Origin: Gammaproteobacteria bacterium | GTDB lineage: Bacteria; Pseudomonadota; Gammaproteobacteria; Pseudomonadales; Azotimanducaceae | Assembly (NCBI GenBank): GCA_030123805.1 | Contig: JASJXV010000004.1 | Coordinates: forward strand, 1-58,927 | DNA length: 58,927 nt | Direction: 5' to 3' | The notes under the pieces: generated by a model | Told to the model about the DNA's origin: nothing | What the model saw: the letters and a program-made list of their open reading frames with translations, nothing else | The model's database searches: none | Translations under genes and position numbers: made by a program | Shown: positions 29,362 to 38,218 of the stretch, one piece after another | Numbering within the stretch: position 1 is the stretch's first letter | How the letters are laid out: every line of letters starts with the position of its first letter

Positions 29362-30625
29362 AATTATCTTCGATCAGATTCATCACCCGATCCAAAGTTC
29401 CTCTGTTCTCTGCCATCACCCCGGCTGCTGCGCTACCCATATTGTTTCGATAATCTTCATCTGAACACAGACGTTCAATGGTCTGAACCAGTGAATCGCT
29501 ATCCTTGACTATTTTCATTGCCTCAGCTTCCACAAACAGCATGGCGATATCGTCAAAATTTTGTAAAAATGGTCCCATTAATATTGGTAAGTTAAAGGCA
29601 GCAGCCTCCATCATATTGTGTCCGCCCACTGGCACCAGACTTCCACCAACGAATGCAAAGTCTGCCACTGCGTAGAAGTAGATTAGTTCGCCCATTGCAT
29701 CAACTACCAGAACATCAGTTTCAGCATCGCAATTGATCTCTTCGGAGTGGCAGACAGTCTTCAACCCACAGGCGGTTGCCTGTCTGACCACGATATCGAA
29801 TCTCTCCGGGTGACGGGGCACGATCACCAGCATTAACTGCCGATATTTCTTTCGCAGCCGCTGAAACGCGTGCAGAATAATTTCATCTTCCCCCGGGTGC
29901 GTGCTCGCTGCGATAAATATTAACCGATCACTGCCCAACTTCATGCGTAAAAAATCACGCCGTCCGGGCAGATTATCAGGAATTGCGAGATCGAATTTTA
30001 TGCTGCCCGTAACGCTTAGTTTCTCTTCCGGCAAACCCAGCGTTATGAAACGATCTCCCTGTTGCCGCGTTTGTGACGCAATCAGTGTCATTTCATTCAG
30101 CATCGATCTGGTTAATCGGGCCATTCGAGCGTAACCCCTGGCAGAATCTGCGGACAGGCGACCATTGACAAGCATGGTTTTCACACCCATTGCACTGCAG
30201 TAGTGAATCATATTCGGCCAAAGCTCTGTATCAATGATCAGCAACAATGACGGTTTCACCCGGCGCAGAAATCTTTTCACCATACCGGGCAAATCATAGG
30301 GGGCATAACACTGTATCACTGTGTCACCGAGCAATGTCCTGATTCGCTCGGCACCGGTTGGCGTCATATTTGTAACCACGAACAGTTTGTCCGGATAACG
30401 CGCCTGCAGACGTCGAATCAGCGGAACCGCTGCAATGCTCTCCCCGGCGGATACTGCATGAATCCATATTACATCTTCAGCACCGGACAACAGCGGGCCA
30501 TACCCAAATCGTTCGGTCCAGAGACGCAGATAATCAGGTGCTTTCAAGCCACGCCAGATCAATCGCACCAGCACGGCAGGCAGTAGCAAATAGAACAATA
30601 AACTGTATAAATATCGCATATACAT
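29351..30625 (-). CDS. waaA: 3-deoxy-D-manno-octulosonic acid transferase
   Basis: Adds Kdo to lipid A precursor at the cytoplasmic face of the inner membrane. The 424-residue protein has an N-terminal hydrophobic anchor (YLYSLLFYLLLPAVLVRLIW), the Kdo-transferase motif VSAGESIAAVPLIRRLQ near 57-73, and a GT-B C-terminal half with AASTHPGEDEIILHAF, VPRHPERFD and FVGGSLVPVGGHNMMEAAA. ATG at 30619 is an alternative start. It overlaps the nudF remnant and is divergent from the FAD oxidoreductase gene across 120 bases. Confidence 0.95.
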   Translation of the reverse strand: MYMRYLYSLLFYLLLPAVLVRLIWRGLKAPDYLRLWTERFGYGPLLSGAEDVIWIHAVSAGESIAAVPLIRRLQARYPDKLFVVTNMTPTGAERIRTLLGDTVIQCYAPYDLPGMVKRFLRRVKPSLLLIIDTELWPNMIHYCSAMGVKTMLVNGRLSADSARGYARMARLTRSMLNEMTLIASQTRQQGDRFITLGLPEEKLSVTGSIKFDLAIPDNLPGRRDFLRMKLGSDRLIFIAASTHPGEDEIILHAFQRLRKKYRQLMLVIVPRHPERFDIVVRQATACGLKTVCHSEEINCDAETDVLVVDAMGELIYFYAVADFAFVGGSLVPVGGHNMMEAAAFNLPILMGPFLQNFDDIAMLFVEAEAMKIVKDSDSLVQTIERLCSDEDYRNNMGSAAAGVMAENRGTLDRVMNLIEDNYGR

Positions 30626-30745
30626 CGGCTAGCCATTAAGTACTTGGAGTTTATGCTATCACAGGTAAACTCTGCTGATATACTTGCGGTGGAATGGCAA
30701 GACCCGGACTTCAACTCACGCTGTGCTTCATGATCAACAGACAAT

Positions 30746-31969
30746 ATGACCAGGCAGATTGAGACAGATATCAGTATTATTGGCGGCGGTATAGCCGGGC
30801 TATGGTTGCTCAATAGCCTGCGTGACGAAGGCTTCAACGCTATTCTACTGGAACGAGACCAACTCGGTTCAGATCAAACCATTGCTTCTCAGGGTATGAT
30901 TCACGGCGGCATAAAGTACACGCTGAGCGGTAGCCTGACAGGCTCATCAGACGCAATAGCCGATATGCCGGGTCTTTGGAGAGCCTGCATAGCAGGTGAG
31001 CATCGTATGGATTTACGGGCTGTGAAGGTTCTTTCCGATCACTACTATATGTGGTCTGATGACAGGCTTACTTCAAAACTGACAGCCTTTTTCGGCAGCA
31101 AGGCTTTGCGTGGTAGAGTGATAAAATTATCACGCCAAGCCTATCCACCTGCGTTCGACTCAGATCGGTTTAATGGCTCTCTGTACCAGCTTGGTGATCT
31201 GGTGCTGGACATACCGTCTTTGCTTGATTGTCTTTCGCAAAGGTATTCGGACTGGATCTTCAAATTGGACACCAACAATCCGGGATCGCTGGTGATGGAA
31301 TCCGATTCCAGGATAAAGCACATTATTGGTTCGTCAGATCTAACCATACGGTCCAGCCGCTACATCTTTTCCGCAGGGGCAGGAAATGGCGAATTGTTAC
31401 GCCAGGCAGGATTGAGTTCTCCTGCCATGCAACTCAGGCCACTGCATCAGGTTCTGGTGAAGCACCGTTTCCCGCATCCTGTCTACGCTCACTGTGTAAA
31501 CATGAAATCCGGAGCGAAACCCCGATTGACCATTACTACGCATCCCACGACGGGAGGTTATCAGATATGGAATCTTGGCGGCGATCTCGCAGAAACCGGC
31601 GTTTTCCGCAACCGGGACGAACAGATCAACTTCGCCAGGAGTGAACTTAACGCGACTCTGCCATGGATCGATTTGGATCAGGCGGAGTGGCAATCCTTCA
31701 GAATTGATCGCGCTGAACCGGAGCAACCGGGTCAGTTACGACCCGAGAATTCATTTGCAGAATCGGTCGGAAATATCATCGTTACCTGGCCGATTAAACT
31801 GTCCCTCACGCCCAGCCTTGCTGACTCAGTCAGCCGGTTATTATCCAGTCAGGGAGTGATGCCAGAGTACTGTGCAGAACCGTTGCTGGCTAGACAACAA
31901 CTCACAACACCCGAAGTGGCAATACCTTTATGGCAAGATCTTTTCCCTCCAACGTCTGGTGATTTGTGA
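30746..31969 (+). CDS. FAD-dependent oxidoreductase (DAO family)
   Basis: 407 residues. The N-terminal dinucleotide motif DISIIGGGIAGLWLLNSL lies at about 9-26 and the FAD-binding ERDQLGSDQTIASQGMIHGG follows, placing it in the D-amino-acid oxidase / glycerol-3-phosphate dehydrogenase fold. The substrate is unknown. Its stop overlaps the start of an aldo/keto reductase gene, a pair also seen near waaA in pseudomonads. The two probably act in one pathway, but which one cannot be read from sequence. Confidence 0.8.
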   Translation: MTRQIETDISIIGGGIAGLWLLNSLRDEGFNAILLERDQLGSDQTIASQGMIHGGIKYTLSGSLTGSSDAIADMPGLWRACIAGEHRMDLRAVKVLSDHYYMWSDDRLTSKLTAFFGSKALRGRVIKLSRQAYPPAFDSDRFNGSLYQLGDLVLDIPSLLDCLSQRYSDWIFKLDTNNPGSLVMESDSRIKHIIGSSDLTIRSSRYIFSAGAGNGELLRQAGLSSPAMQLRPLHQVLVKHRFPHPVYAHCVNMKSGAKPRLTITTHPTTGGYQIWNLGGDLAETGVFRNRDEQINFARSELNATLPWIDLDQAEWQSFRIDRAEPEQPGQLRPENSFAESVGNIIVTWPIKLSLTPSLADSVSRLLSSQGVMPEYCAEPLLARQQLTTPEVAIPLWQDLFPPTSGDL

Positions 31970-32772
31970 TGTTGCAGCGCCAGATCGCAACAACCGGTTG
32001 CCGCGTATCGGCATTTGGCTTGGGAACCGTTAAATTCGGTCGTAATTCCGACCTAAAGTACCCCAATTCATTTGCACTGCCTGATAATAGAACTATTGCG
32101 AATCTCCTCGCAATTGCCAGAGACCATGGAGTAAATCTGTTAGATACCGCACCGTCGTATGGCAGTAGTGAAGAACGTCTAGGAGCGCTGTTGAATTCGC
32201 AGCGGCACCACTGGGTTATTTCAACAAAGGTAGGAGAAACCTGGTCGGAGAAAGGATCGCAATTCGATTTCACAGGATCTGCAGTTGAAGCGAGTATCAC
32301 CGCCAGCCTGAAGAGATTGGCAACCGACTATCTCGACATTGTTCTGGTTCACTCGGATGGCAGTGATGAGAAAATAATCAACGAATTGGATACACTGGCG
32401 ACCCTGGAGAAACTCAAATCGAAAGGCATTATTCGCTGTTTCGGCATTTCAACAAAAACGATTACGGGCGGGATGCTTGCAATTGAGCGCTGTGACCTGG
32501 CGATGGTTGCCTACAATTTAACTCAGCAATCAGAAAAACCCGTCCTTGATTATGCGGTTGAACTCAATAAAGGGATTTTCATAAAGAAAGCTCTGGATAG
32601 CGGCAATAAACCCCGACATCTGGACAGTAAAGTCTGGCTTCAGGATGCATTACAATTTGTCCTGAATCACCCAGCTGTGACGTCGGTAATTATGGGTACT
32701 ATCAACCCGCAACACCTGAAAGAGAATCTGGAAACTATAAATCAGATTCAGCAGGGGAAACTCCTTGCTTAA
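31966..32772 (+). CDS. Aldo/keto reductase
   Basis: 268 residues with a TIM-barrel AKR pattern. NLLDTAPSYGSSEERLG near 52-68 carries the catalytic Asp and Tyr, VISTKVGETW the Lys, and DIVLVHSDG the conserved His. C-terminal VTSVIMGTINPQHLKENL is the NADP-binding end. Shorter than the 300-330 residues common in the family, as in the pseudomonad counterpart. The GTG at 31966 or the ATG three bases later could start it; either overlaps the stop of the oxidoreductase upstream. Confidence 0.85.
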   Translation: MMLQRQIATTGCRVSAFGLGTVKFGRNSDLKYPNSFALPDNRTIANLLAIARDHGVNLLDTAPSYGSSEERLGALLNSQRHHWVISTKVGETWSEKGSQFDFTGSAVEASITASLKRLATDYLDIVLVHSDGSDEKIINELDTLATLEKLKSKGIIRCFGISTKTITGGMLAIERCDLAMVAYNLTQQSEKPVLDYAVELNKGIFIKKALDSGNKPRHLDSKVWLQDALQFVLNHPAVTSVIMGTINPQHLKENLETINQIQQGKLLA

Positions 32773-32791
32773 AAGGTATTATATCAAGACT

Positions 32792-32821
32792 TGACCCCTT
32801 TACAAATGACCCCTTTACAAG
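32792..32821. repeat. Tandem 15-bp repeat at the 3' end of the lipoprotein gene
   Basis: TGACCCCTTTACAAA is followed immediately by TGACCCCTTTACAAG. The second unit contains the stop codon and last codon of the minus-strand glycine-zipper gene. Probably a small remnant of a dispersed repeat; no terminator hairpin is formed. Confidence 0.7.
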
Positions 32822-33174
32822 ACCCTGTAACCCCGACCAATCAAACAATTTCTAACCACACGCTCACGATCATGGTTAGATTCCTTATAACCTCGGTACG
32901 CCCCAAGCACGCCGCCACCGGCGGCGCCACGAGAGGCGGAGGTCGAGTCGCCAAAGATCAGTCCCAAAGCGCCCCCGACCGCAGCACTTTCAGCAGCGGT
33001 AGTGGCGGTCTGACGAACGACTTCAATTTCATCAGCATACTCTTTACATTCTTTCAGATCTTGCGCATAGGCGATCGGATCAATGCCTCTTTTATCTACA
33101 ATAATAGGCAATTGTGTGCATGCAGTCAGCAGGTGCAGGAGTATGAGTGTACTGGTTATGGTTAGGCTACGCAT
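32815..33174 (-). CDS. Glycine-zipper lipoprotein
   Basis: Starting at MRSLTITSTLILLHLLTAC gives 119 residues, with GGAG about 8 bases upstream; a longer frame to 33294 reads through a terminator and is not credible. The signal ends in LLTAC, a lipobox, so Cys19 is probably lipidated. A Gly/Ala-rich stretch (AAVGGALGLIFGDS, GAAGGGVLGAYRGYKE) forms the glycine zipper, and it ends CLIGRGYRVL. This is the pattern of small outer-membrane lipoproteins; the role is unknown. Confidence 0.8.
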   Translation of the reverse strand: MRSLTITSTLILLHLLTACTQLPIIVDKRGIDPIAYAQDLKECKEYADEIEVVRQTATTAAESAAVGGALGLIFGDSTSASRGAAGGGVLGAYRGYKESNHDRERVVRNCLIGRGYRVL

Positions 33175-33186
33175 GTAAATCTCCAT

Positions 33187-33224
33187 TAAAAAAAAGGGCA
33201 GCCCCACAAAAGGATTGCCCCAGG
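33187..33224 (-). terminator. Rho-independent terminator after the EF-hand gene
   Basis: On the minus strand GGGCA and TGCCC pair and are followed by eight T residues. It begins about 25 bases past the EF-hand gene stop and ends just before the ribosome site of the lipoprotein gene, so that gene probably has its own promoter or depends on read-through. Confidence 0.75.
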
Positions 33225-33248
33225 TTCTGTATGCATGAAAGCGATTCT

Positions 33249-33905
33249 CTACTCGGCAAGCAATGCAGTGATATCCCACTGCTCCTCGATGCAATCGTGT
33301 CGAATCTTATGTCGTTCTCTCATGGAATTGAGCGCCTCGAATAGTTCCCGTTTGGTAATCGCGCCATCTGCGTCGGCATCAATTCTATTGAACTTGTCAG
33401 TCACACCCGCAGTTCTCGCGGTGGTGAATTCGTCAAGATCTATAAAACCATCTCCACTGCTGTCGATTTCATTGAACCGCGATTCGCGATCCGGTCGATC
33501 CGGAATGTCGGTTTCCAGGTGTTCGGCGATGCAGGCGCTGAGGGCGTCGGAGTCCAAATCGTCGGGCAGATTGTGCTGCACAGCAGAAAATTCCTCCCAG
33601 GAAATCAACTCGTCATGATCTGTGTCAATGTGGTCAAAACGGTGTGATACATTTTCCAGCGACTTTGCCAGAAATTCATCCAGCGTGATGATGTCATTGC
33701 CATCGGTGTCCAGCTGGCGGAATATCCGTGCTACCCTGCCCTTAATTCCAGCCTGGTGTCGCGCCGGATCCATACGCTCCTGGTGACCTGTGCTCCCGGC
33801 ATCCGCCGCCCTGCAGCCTGCGACCTCTGGAAACGCTTCGACCGGGGTTACACTGACAGCCAGTGCAAGGATAATGGCTGGTAACAGGTATTTTTGCGCG
33901 ATCAT
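33249..33905 (-). CDS. Exported protein with four EF-hands
   Basis: 218 residues from MIAQKYLLPAII, preceded by GAGGAG; a longer start at 33929 lacks a good site. An N-terminal signal peptide (IILALAVSVTPVEA) predicts export. Four calcium-binding loops are visible with ligands at positions 1, 3, 5 and 12: DTDGNDIITLDE, DTDHDELISWEE, DSSGDGFIDLDE and DADADGAITKRE. It is probably a periplasmic calcium sensor or buffer. It follows the sigma-factor operon on the same strand with a gap of about 130 bases, so co-regulation is possible but not shown. Confidence 0.85.
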   Translation of the reverse strand: MIAQKYLLPAIILALAVSVTPVEAFPEVAGCRAADAGSTGHQERMDPARHQAGIKGRVARIFRQLDTDGNDIITLDEFLAKSLENVSHRFDHIDTDHDELISWEEFSAVQHNLPDDLDSDALSACIAEHLETDIPDRPDRESRFNEIDSSGDGFIDLDEFTTARTAGVTDKFNRIDADADGAITKRELFEALNSMRERHKIRHDCIEEQWDITALLAE

Positions 33906-34038
33906 GATTAGTTCTCCTCGTTTGATCAAATCCTCGGCAGATTACCGTGGGAGTTAACAGGGAAAACGTATGCGTCACCTGTGGGTTGACATCAGCATCG
34001 ACTGTTTATGAATTATGTGAACTGGATCACACTTTTTA

Positions 34039-34527
34039 TTATCCGCCGGGTCTTCTTTCCTTGCGTTGAGAGCGTTGTCTATGCCTCGGCTGTTTTTTGA
34101 ACTGTTCCATGATCCGCGTTCGGTCTCGTTTGTCCAGACGTTGGAATCGCTCCCGTAACTTCTGGCGCTCTTTGGATGATCTCTTTTTAAATTCCTGATG
34201 TTTTTCTTTCAGGCGCTGCTGCTGTGCAGGGTTCAACTGCTTGAACTCGTCAAAACGGCGCATTAATTGTCGTTTGCGATTCTCAGGCAAAGTCCGCCAT
34301 TGTCGAAAGCGTTGCTGCATCTGGCCACGTTGGGCTCGATCCATATTGCTCCAGCGAGTCGCGCCCTTCGACAGTTGCAGTTGGCGTTGCTGAGGAAATT
34401 GCTGCCATTGTTCCCGGTAGGCTCCAAGGACTGCTTGTTGATCAGGTGTCAATTCATGCCATTCCAGGGCTTCGGCTGGCAGCCACCAGATGCACACAAG
34501 CATTGTTAAAAGGAGTTTGTTAGTCAT
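34039..34527 (-). CDS. DUF3106 exported basic protein
   Basis: 162 residues with a signal peptide (LLTMLVCIWWLPAEALEW), then repeated Trp/Arg/Gln-rich helices of the form LTPDQQ, WSNMDRAQRGQMQQRFRQW and LNPAQQQRLKEKHQEF. The sequence ends in a strongly basic tail. The LTPxQ-type repeats recall the CpxP/Spy stress chaperones, but this family (DUF3106) has no proven function. The start overlaps the previous gene by 4 bases (ATGA), making it the last member of the ECF-sigma operon. Confidence 0.85.
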   Translation of the reverse strand: MTNKLLLTMLVCIWWLPAEALEWHELTPDQQAVLGAYREQWQQFPQQRQLQLSKGATRWSNMDRAQRGQMQQRFRQWRTLPENRKRQLMRRFDEFKQLNPAQQQRLKEKHQEFKKRSSKERQKLRERFQRLDKRDRTRIMEQFKKQPRHRQRSQRKERRPGG

Positions 34528-34793
34528 GGTAAGGTACCCCTCTCTGTTGAGGTCCCGTCTGCGTCTGTCATTTGGTTGTCTCGTTTATCCGGGTTTCGAT
34601 CATCATCCGTTTCTTTGTCATCAAAGGCTTCCGGGCCGATATAACCGTCCTGGTCTTCCAGCAGCATCCCAAGGTACTCAAGCAGTTCCAGAGAAGGCTC
34701 GATGGCATCCCCTTCTCGCTGCAGTGCAGTTAGAGCTGTGGAGATCGCTAACGCCCCCACCGCAAACAACTTAAGTCCTCGAGCCAGCATCAT
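34524..34793 (-). CDS. Small acidic membrane protein in the ECF-sigma operon
   Basis: 89 residues, family not recognised by name. An N-terminal hydrophobic segment (LKLFAVGALAISTALTAL) is followed by ELLEYLGMLLEDQDGYIGPEAF and a highly Asp/Glu-rich tail. It overlaps the putative anti-sigma gene by 23 bases and the DUF3106 gene by 4, so it is translated in the same operon. The acidic tail is opposite in charge to the DUF3106 protein; a direct interaction is possible but only inference. Confidence 0.7.
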   Translation of the reverse strand: MMLARGLKLFAVGALAISTALTALQREGDAIEPSLELLEYLGMLLEDQDGYIGPEAFDDKETDDDRNPDKRDNQMTDADGTSTERGTLP

Positions 34794-35127
34794 CCGGTGT
34801 ACTTTCTTCCAATACTAACCAGGCCATGAATTCCAAATCGTCCAGCAACTCCATGTTCTCGGCAGTGGCTTGCTGGATTGGATCCTGGTAAATCATAGGT
34901 AAGAGCGGAGGAAGCCGGTAGAAGTAAACTCCAACCAGTAAAATAGTGGTCGCCAGTGCGCCTGCAGGCATCCAGGTTACCCACGATATGCCACCATCAG
35001 TTCGCTGCAGAGCCCGGGATCTGGCCTGACGCAATCCCGACAGGGTGGCGGCATCCAGGTGTTCCGTGCTCTCGTTCAGTAGATCCTTACTCCTGGTCGA
35101 GAATGGATCCGAGTCATGTTCAGCCAT
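34771..35127 (-). CDS. DUF3619 protein, putative anti-sigma factor
   Basis: 118 residues. The cytoplasmic N-terminal part (KDLLNESTEHLDAATLSGLRQARSRAL) precedes a single membrane segment near 50-67 (PAGALATTILLVGVYFY), then a short periplasmic end with ELLDDLEFMAWLVLEE. Encoded directly after an ECF-type sigma factor with an 8-base overlap, as anti-sigma genes usually are. DUF3619 members are found at this spot; the anti-sigma role is inferred from topology and position. Confidence 0.75.
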   Translation of the reverse strand: MAEHDSDPFSTRSKDLLNESTEHLDAATLSGLRQARSRALQRTDGGISWVTWMPAGALATTILLVGVYFYRLPPLLPMIYQDPIQQATAENMELLDDLEFMAWLVLEESTPDDAGSRT

Positions 35128-35854
35128 GCTGATTGTCCAGTGATTGATAATTGATTGACTTCTTCAGGGCATGGGTGGCCCTGAATAAATGGGTTTTCAC
35201 AGAACCTTCGGCGCAGTTCATGATCCTGGCGGTTTCTGCAACGCTCAATCCCTGCCAGGTCCGTAGCAGGAATGCCTGTTGCTGACGTAATGGCAGAGCA
35301 TTCAGACCTGCAACCAGGCGTTCCAGTGTCAGCTGTTCAGCCAGGGCTTCCGGCGGACCAAAGTGTTCAGTCGCCTGTTCTTCGCGTTCGTCATCAGCAT
35401 GTAGCCCGGGTGTGAGCCACTGGAAGATCCGCTTGCGCAGGGCGTTTTTTCGGTAATGGTCGGTGATTCGGGACTGCAGAATCCGGTAGAACAAGGGCCT
35501 CAATTCAACTGCGGGCTTGTCGGCATATTTCTCCACCAGCTTGATCATCGCCTCCTGAACAATGTCCATTGCATCATCCGGATTCCGTGTCGCGATTTCC
35601 GCCATCCGAAACGCCGACCTCTCGACACCGGCCAGAAATCGATCGAGTTTGTCCTGTCTCTCCTGCACCCGTGAGCTGTCCTGTTGCCAATGAAGATGAG
35701 TATACCGCTGACCTAATTGCAGTGTACACATTACTGGATGCGTGTTGTTTACAGCTATGGACTGCATATCGTATTCCGTCGGAAAGAGGGGCACTAGCTG
35801 TAACGGTTCAGAATAAAATGGGTTGACAAGGAGGTTAAATAGAGCGAAATACAT
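35120..35854 (-). CDS. ECF-type RNA polymerase sigma factor
   Basis: Up to 244 residues. The conserved part begins near residue 63 (VQERQDKLDRFLAGVERSAF) and includes region 2 (PDDAMDIVQEAMIKLVEKY) and region 4 (LPLRQQQAFLLRTWQGLSVAETARIMNCAEGSVKTHLFRA). The first 60 residues do not look like a sigma factor, so the true start may be ATG at 35767 or GTG at 35668; no ribosome site settles it. It heads a coupled operon with the DUF3619, acidic and DUF3106 genes, probably answering an envelope signal. Confidence 0.85.
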   Translation of the reverse strand: MYFALFNLLVNPFYSEPLQLVPLFPTEYDMQSIAVNNTHPVMCTLQLGQRYTHLHWQQDSSRVQERQDKLDRFLAGVERSAFRMAEIATRNPDDAMDIVQEAMIKLVEKYADKPAVELRPLFYRILQSRITDHYRKNALRKRIFQWLTPGLHADDEREEQATEHFGPPEALAEQLTLERLVAGLNALPLRQQQAFLLRTWQGLSVAETARIMNCAEGSVKTHLFRATHALKKSINYQSLDNQHG

Positions 35855-35944
35855 GCGTAGTATTGACGTAAGAATACAGGAGAGACCACGGCCTTGCGCA
35901 GAGTAAACGCATAGCCATTAGCACCATGGCCCCGGGTTTACCGG

Positions 35945-36450
35945 TCATCTCAACCAGCTGCACTTCGACCGGCTAATTCCGGGAATTTCCTGGATATCAT
36001 GGCAACTATAACAAAGATCACTTCCCTCTCTACGGCCAACAACCAATCCGTGATCCTTGCTGTAGGCGTTGTGACAGGAGACACAACTCACCTGATTATC
36101 CGGTAAAAAAATGGAATCTGATAGCGAAAACCTTGGCTTATACCCACCATATTGGAATGCTGTATCATAATTTACGCCAATGGAGTGGTTCGTTGACCCT
36201 GACCCATGCATCAGGCCACCGCTGTTGTTACTTGCCCTGTCATTATGACAACCCATGCATTGCAGGCTGTATTTATCTACTTTCGCAGCAACAGGTTCCG
36301 TGCGAAGATCCAGATGTCCCGTGAGAGTGAGTGATGAACACACGGATTCTCCATAGGGGGAACCCCGGAAGGCATGGTTGCTGAAGAAAGAGTTGAAGCC
36401 AGCATCCCAAATAGCAGTATTGCAATTCTGAACAGGTTCGTTCTTTTCAT
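35945..36450 (-). pseudogene. Frameshifted exported multihaem c-type cytochrome
   Basis: A signal peptide (MKRTNLFRIAILLFGMLAST) opens at 36450, but its frame closes soon after PPMENPCVHH. The rest of the protein continues in another frame, with three CxxCH sites: CMGCH, CVSCH and CYSCH. The switch lies in the repetitive CACTCACTCTCAC stretch around 36321-36334, where a slip of one base (or two) would rejoin the parts. Either the gene is broken, slips during translation, or contains a sequencing error. Haem sites would bind c-type haem in the periplasm; partner and substrate are unknown. Confidence 0.7.
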
Positions 36451-36475
36451 ATAAAGGTTTATTTATCGATCGCAT

Positions 36476-36796
36476 TGAAAATCGAGTCTAGAGAGGATTT
36501 GTATACAGATAATGACTGTATGGTAATACTTTGTAATTTCAGGTTAACGAATGTCTTTCTGACAAGGCATTGCTGGATCGTCTGTAGGTAAATGACTAGC
36601 CTGATTTGAATTACAGATAACTAAGAAGGGCAGAAAACAACCGAATGAACGTGACATGACAGGATACCTTTATCACTGCTATGGCTACTCTATCGCCAAG
36701 TGGCGGAAAAACTGGTGTGTTCCACTTATACTCACGGTTAGAAGAGCATGGGTCAAAACATCTCGATGGGATGCTGACTGATAATGTCGAAGAAAA
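36476..36796. other. Intergenic stretch without recognised genes
   Basis: Some 320 bases between the cytochrome remnant and hldE, which ends here on the minus strand. It is AT-richer than its neighbours. I see no RNA gene, repeat or convincing terminator. It may hold the promoter of the cytochrome gene. Confidence 0.5.
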
Positions 36797-38218
36797 TTAT
36801 AGTTTTCTTATCTTCTCTACCAGTGCGCTGGTAGAGCAGTCTTCTACAAATTTCAAAACTTTGACTTCACCCTGATATGCCATGACTATTTCAGCTCCAA
36901 CCACTTGATCGACATCGTAATCACCGCCCTTGACTAAAACGTCAGGTTTAAGCAGTTCTAACAATTTCTCAGGGGTATCTTCAGAGAAGCTGACCACCCA
37001 GTCGACAGACTCCAATCCAGTCAGGATTGTCATGCGTCTGTCTATTTGATTTATCGGTCTTCCTTCTCCTTTCAGTCTATGCACTGATTCGTCGTCATTA
37101 ACCGCAACAATCAGATGATCACCTAACGAGTTCGCTTCCTTAAGGAAATCCACGTGACCGGCATGTAAAATATCAAAACAACCATTAGTAAACACAATCC
37201 TCTCACCGCGACTGCGCGCTTCACTCACGGCTATGTGCAGTTGTTCCTCTGTCATAATGCCATTTTCGAACCCGGTTATAGTCGCGACTTCCTGGCGCAA
37301 TTCCGGACCACTGATGGTTGCAATTCCTGCTCGAGCACACACCATTCCTGCGGCTACATTAGATAGAGCGACCGCATCCACCAGTGACTGACCCGCAGAT
37401 AGTGCAGCGGCCAGTACCGCTATAACGGTATCACCTGCACCACTGACATCGGACACCTCCCGTGTATGAGCAGGAAAGTGAATCTCCTGCATGCCGGGTT
37501 GCAGAAGTGTCATGCCCTGGGCGCTTCGAGTAACCAGCAGCGCTTTTAACTCCAGCCGCTGCATCAGTTGCTGGCACTTATCAATCATTTCCTTTTCGCT
37601 ATGCCAGAGGCCGAGCGCTTTCTCCAATTCCAGCCTATTCGGTTTCAGTACCATCCCACCTCTGTATACACTGAAATTCTTGAATTTTGGATCAACCAGT
37701 ACCGGCAGGTTGGACTTTGCTGCACTCGCAATCAGGCTTTGGGGATCAGAAAGTACGCCCTTATCATAATCAGACAATAAAAGAATATTGGCATCGGGTA
37801 GTTGTTGCTCCACAATGTCCCGCAGTTGATTGTCTTCAAGAGTTAATTCCGCTTCAAAGTCAGCCCTCACCAGTTGCTGATTCTGGCTGACGATTCTAAG
37901 TTTGGTGGTTGTTGCGTAGGAATCAGGCAAGATGAACTGGCACTGTATGCCGGCCGCTTCAAGTTTGGCCTGCAGTATATTACCCGCTTCGTCACGACCA
38001 ACTGCCGACACGAGAATACTGTGCGATCCAAGAGACGCCAGATTCAATGCCACATTCGCAGCACCACCCGGTCGATCCTCTATCTCATCGATATCAACCA
38101 CAGGAACCGGCGCCTCCGCAGAAATTCGAGTGGTTGAGCCATGCCAGTACCTGTCGAGCATGGCGTCTCCGACCACCAAAATCCGAGCGGTTTCCAGAGA
38201 AGGTACTTTGATATTCAT
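36797..38218 (-). CDS. hldE: Bifunctional heptose 7-phosphate kinase / heptose 1-phosphate adenylyltransferase
   Basis: Makes ADP-heptose for the LPS inner core. The 473 residues hold an N-terminal ribokinase-type domain (GGAANVALNLASLGS, KPNRLELEKALG, DVSGAGDTVIAVLAAALSA) to about 320. The C-terminal nucleotidyltransferase domain has FTNGCFDILHAGHVDFLKEA and NDDESVHRLKGEGRP. Normal fused form. Its product feeds waaC and waaF encoded 8 kb away. Confidence 0.96.
   Translation of the reverse strand: MNIKVPSLETARILVVGDAMLDRYWHGSTTRISAEAPVPVVDIDEIEDRPGGAANVALNLASLGSHSILVSAVGRDEAGNILQAKLEAAGIQCQFILPDSYATTTKLRIVSQNQQLVRADFEAELTLEDNQLRDIVEQQLPDANILLLSDYDKGVLSDPQSLIASAAKSNLPVLVDPKFKNFSVYRGGMVLKPNRLELEKALGLWHSEKEMIDKCQQLMQRLELKALLVTRSAQGMTLLQPGMQEIHFPAHTREVSDVSGAGDTVIAVLAAALSAGQSLVDAVALSNVAAGMVCARAGIATISGPELRQEVATITGFENGIMTEEQLHIAVSEARSRGERIVFTNGCFDILHAGHVDFLKEANSLGDHLIVAVNDDESVHRLKGEGRPINQIDRRMTILTGLESVDWVVSFSEDTPEKLLELLKPDVLVKGGDYDVDQVVGAEIVMAYQGEVKVLKFVEDCSTSALVEKIRKL

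Noticed and set aside
36476-36796. tRNA or small RNA gene in the gap before hldE
   Set aside because: No cloverleaf, T-loop sequence or terminator could be found.
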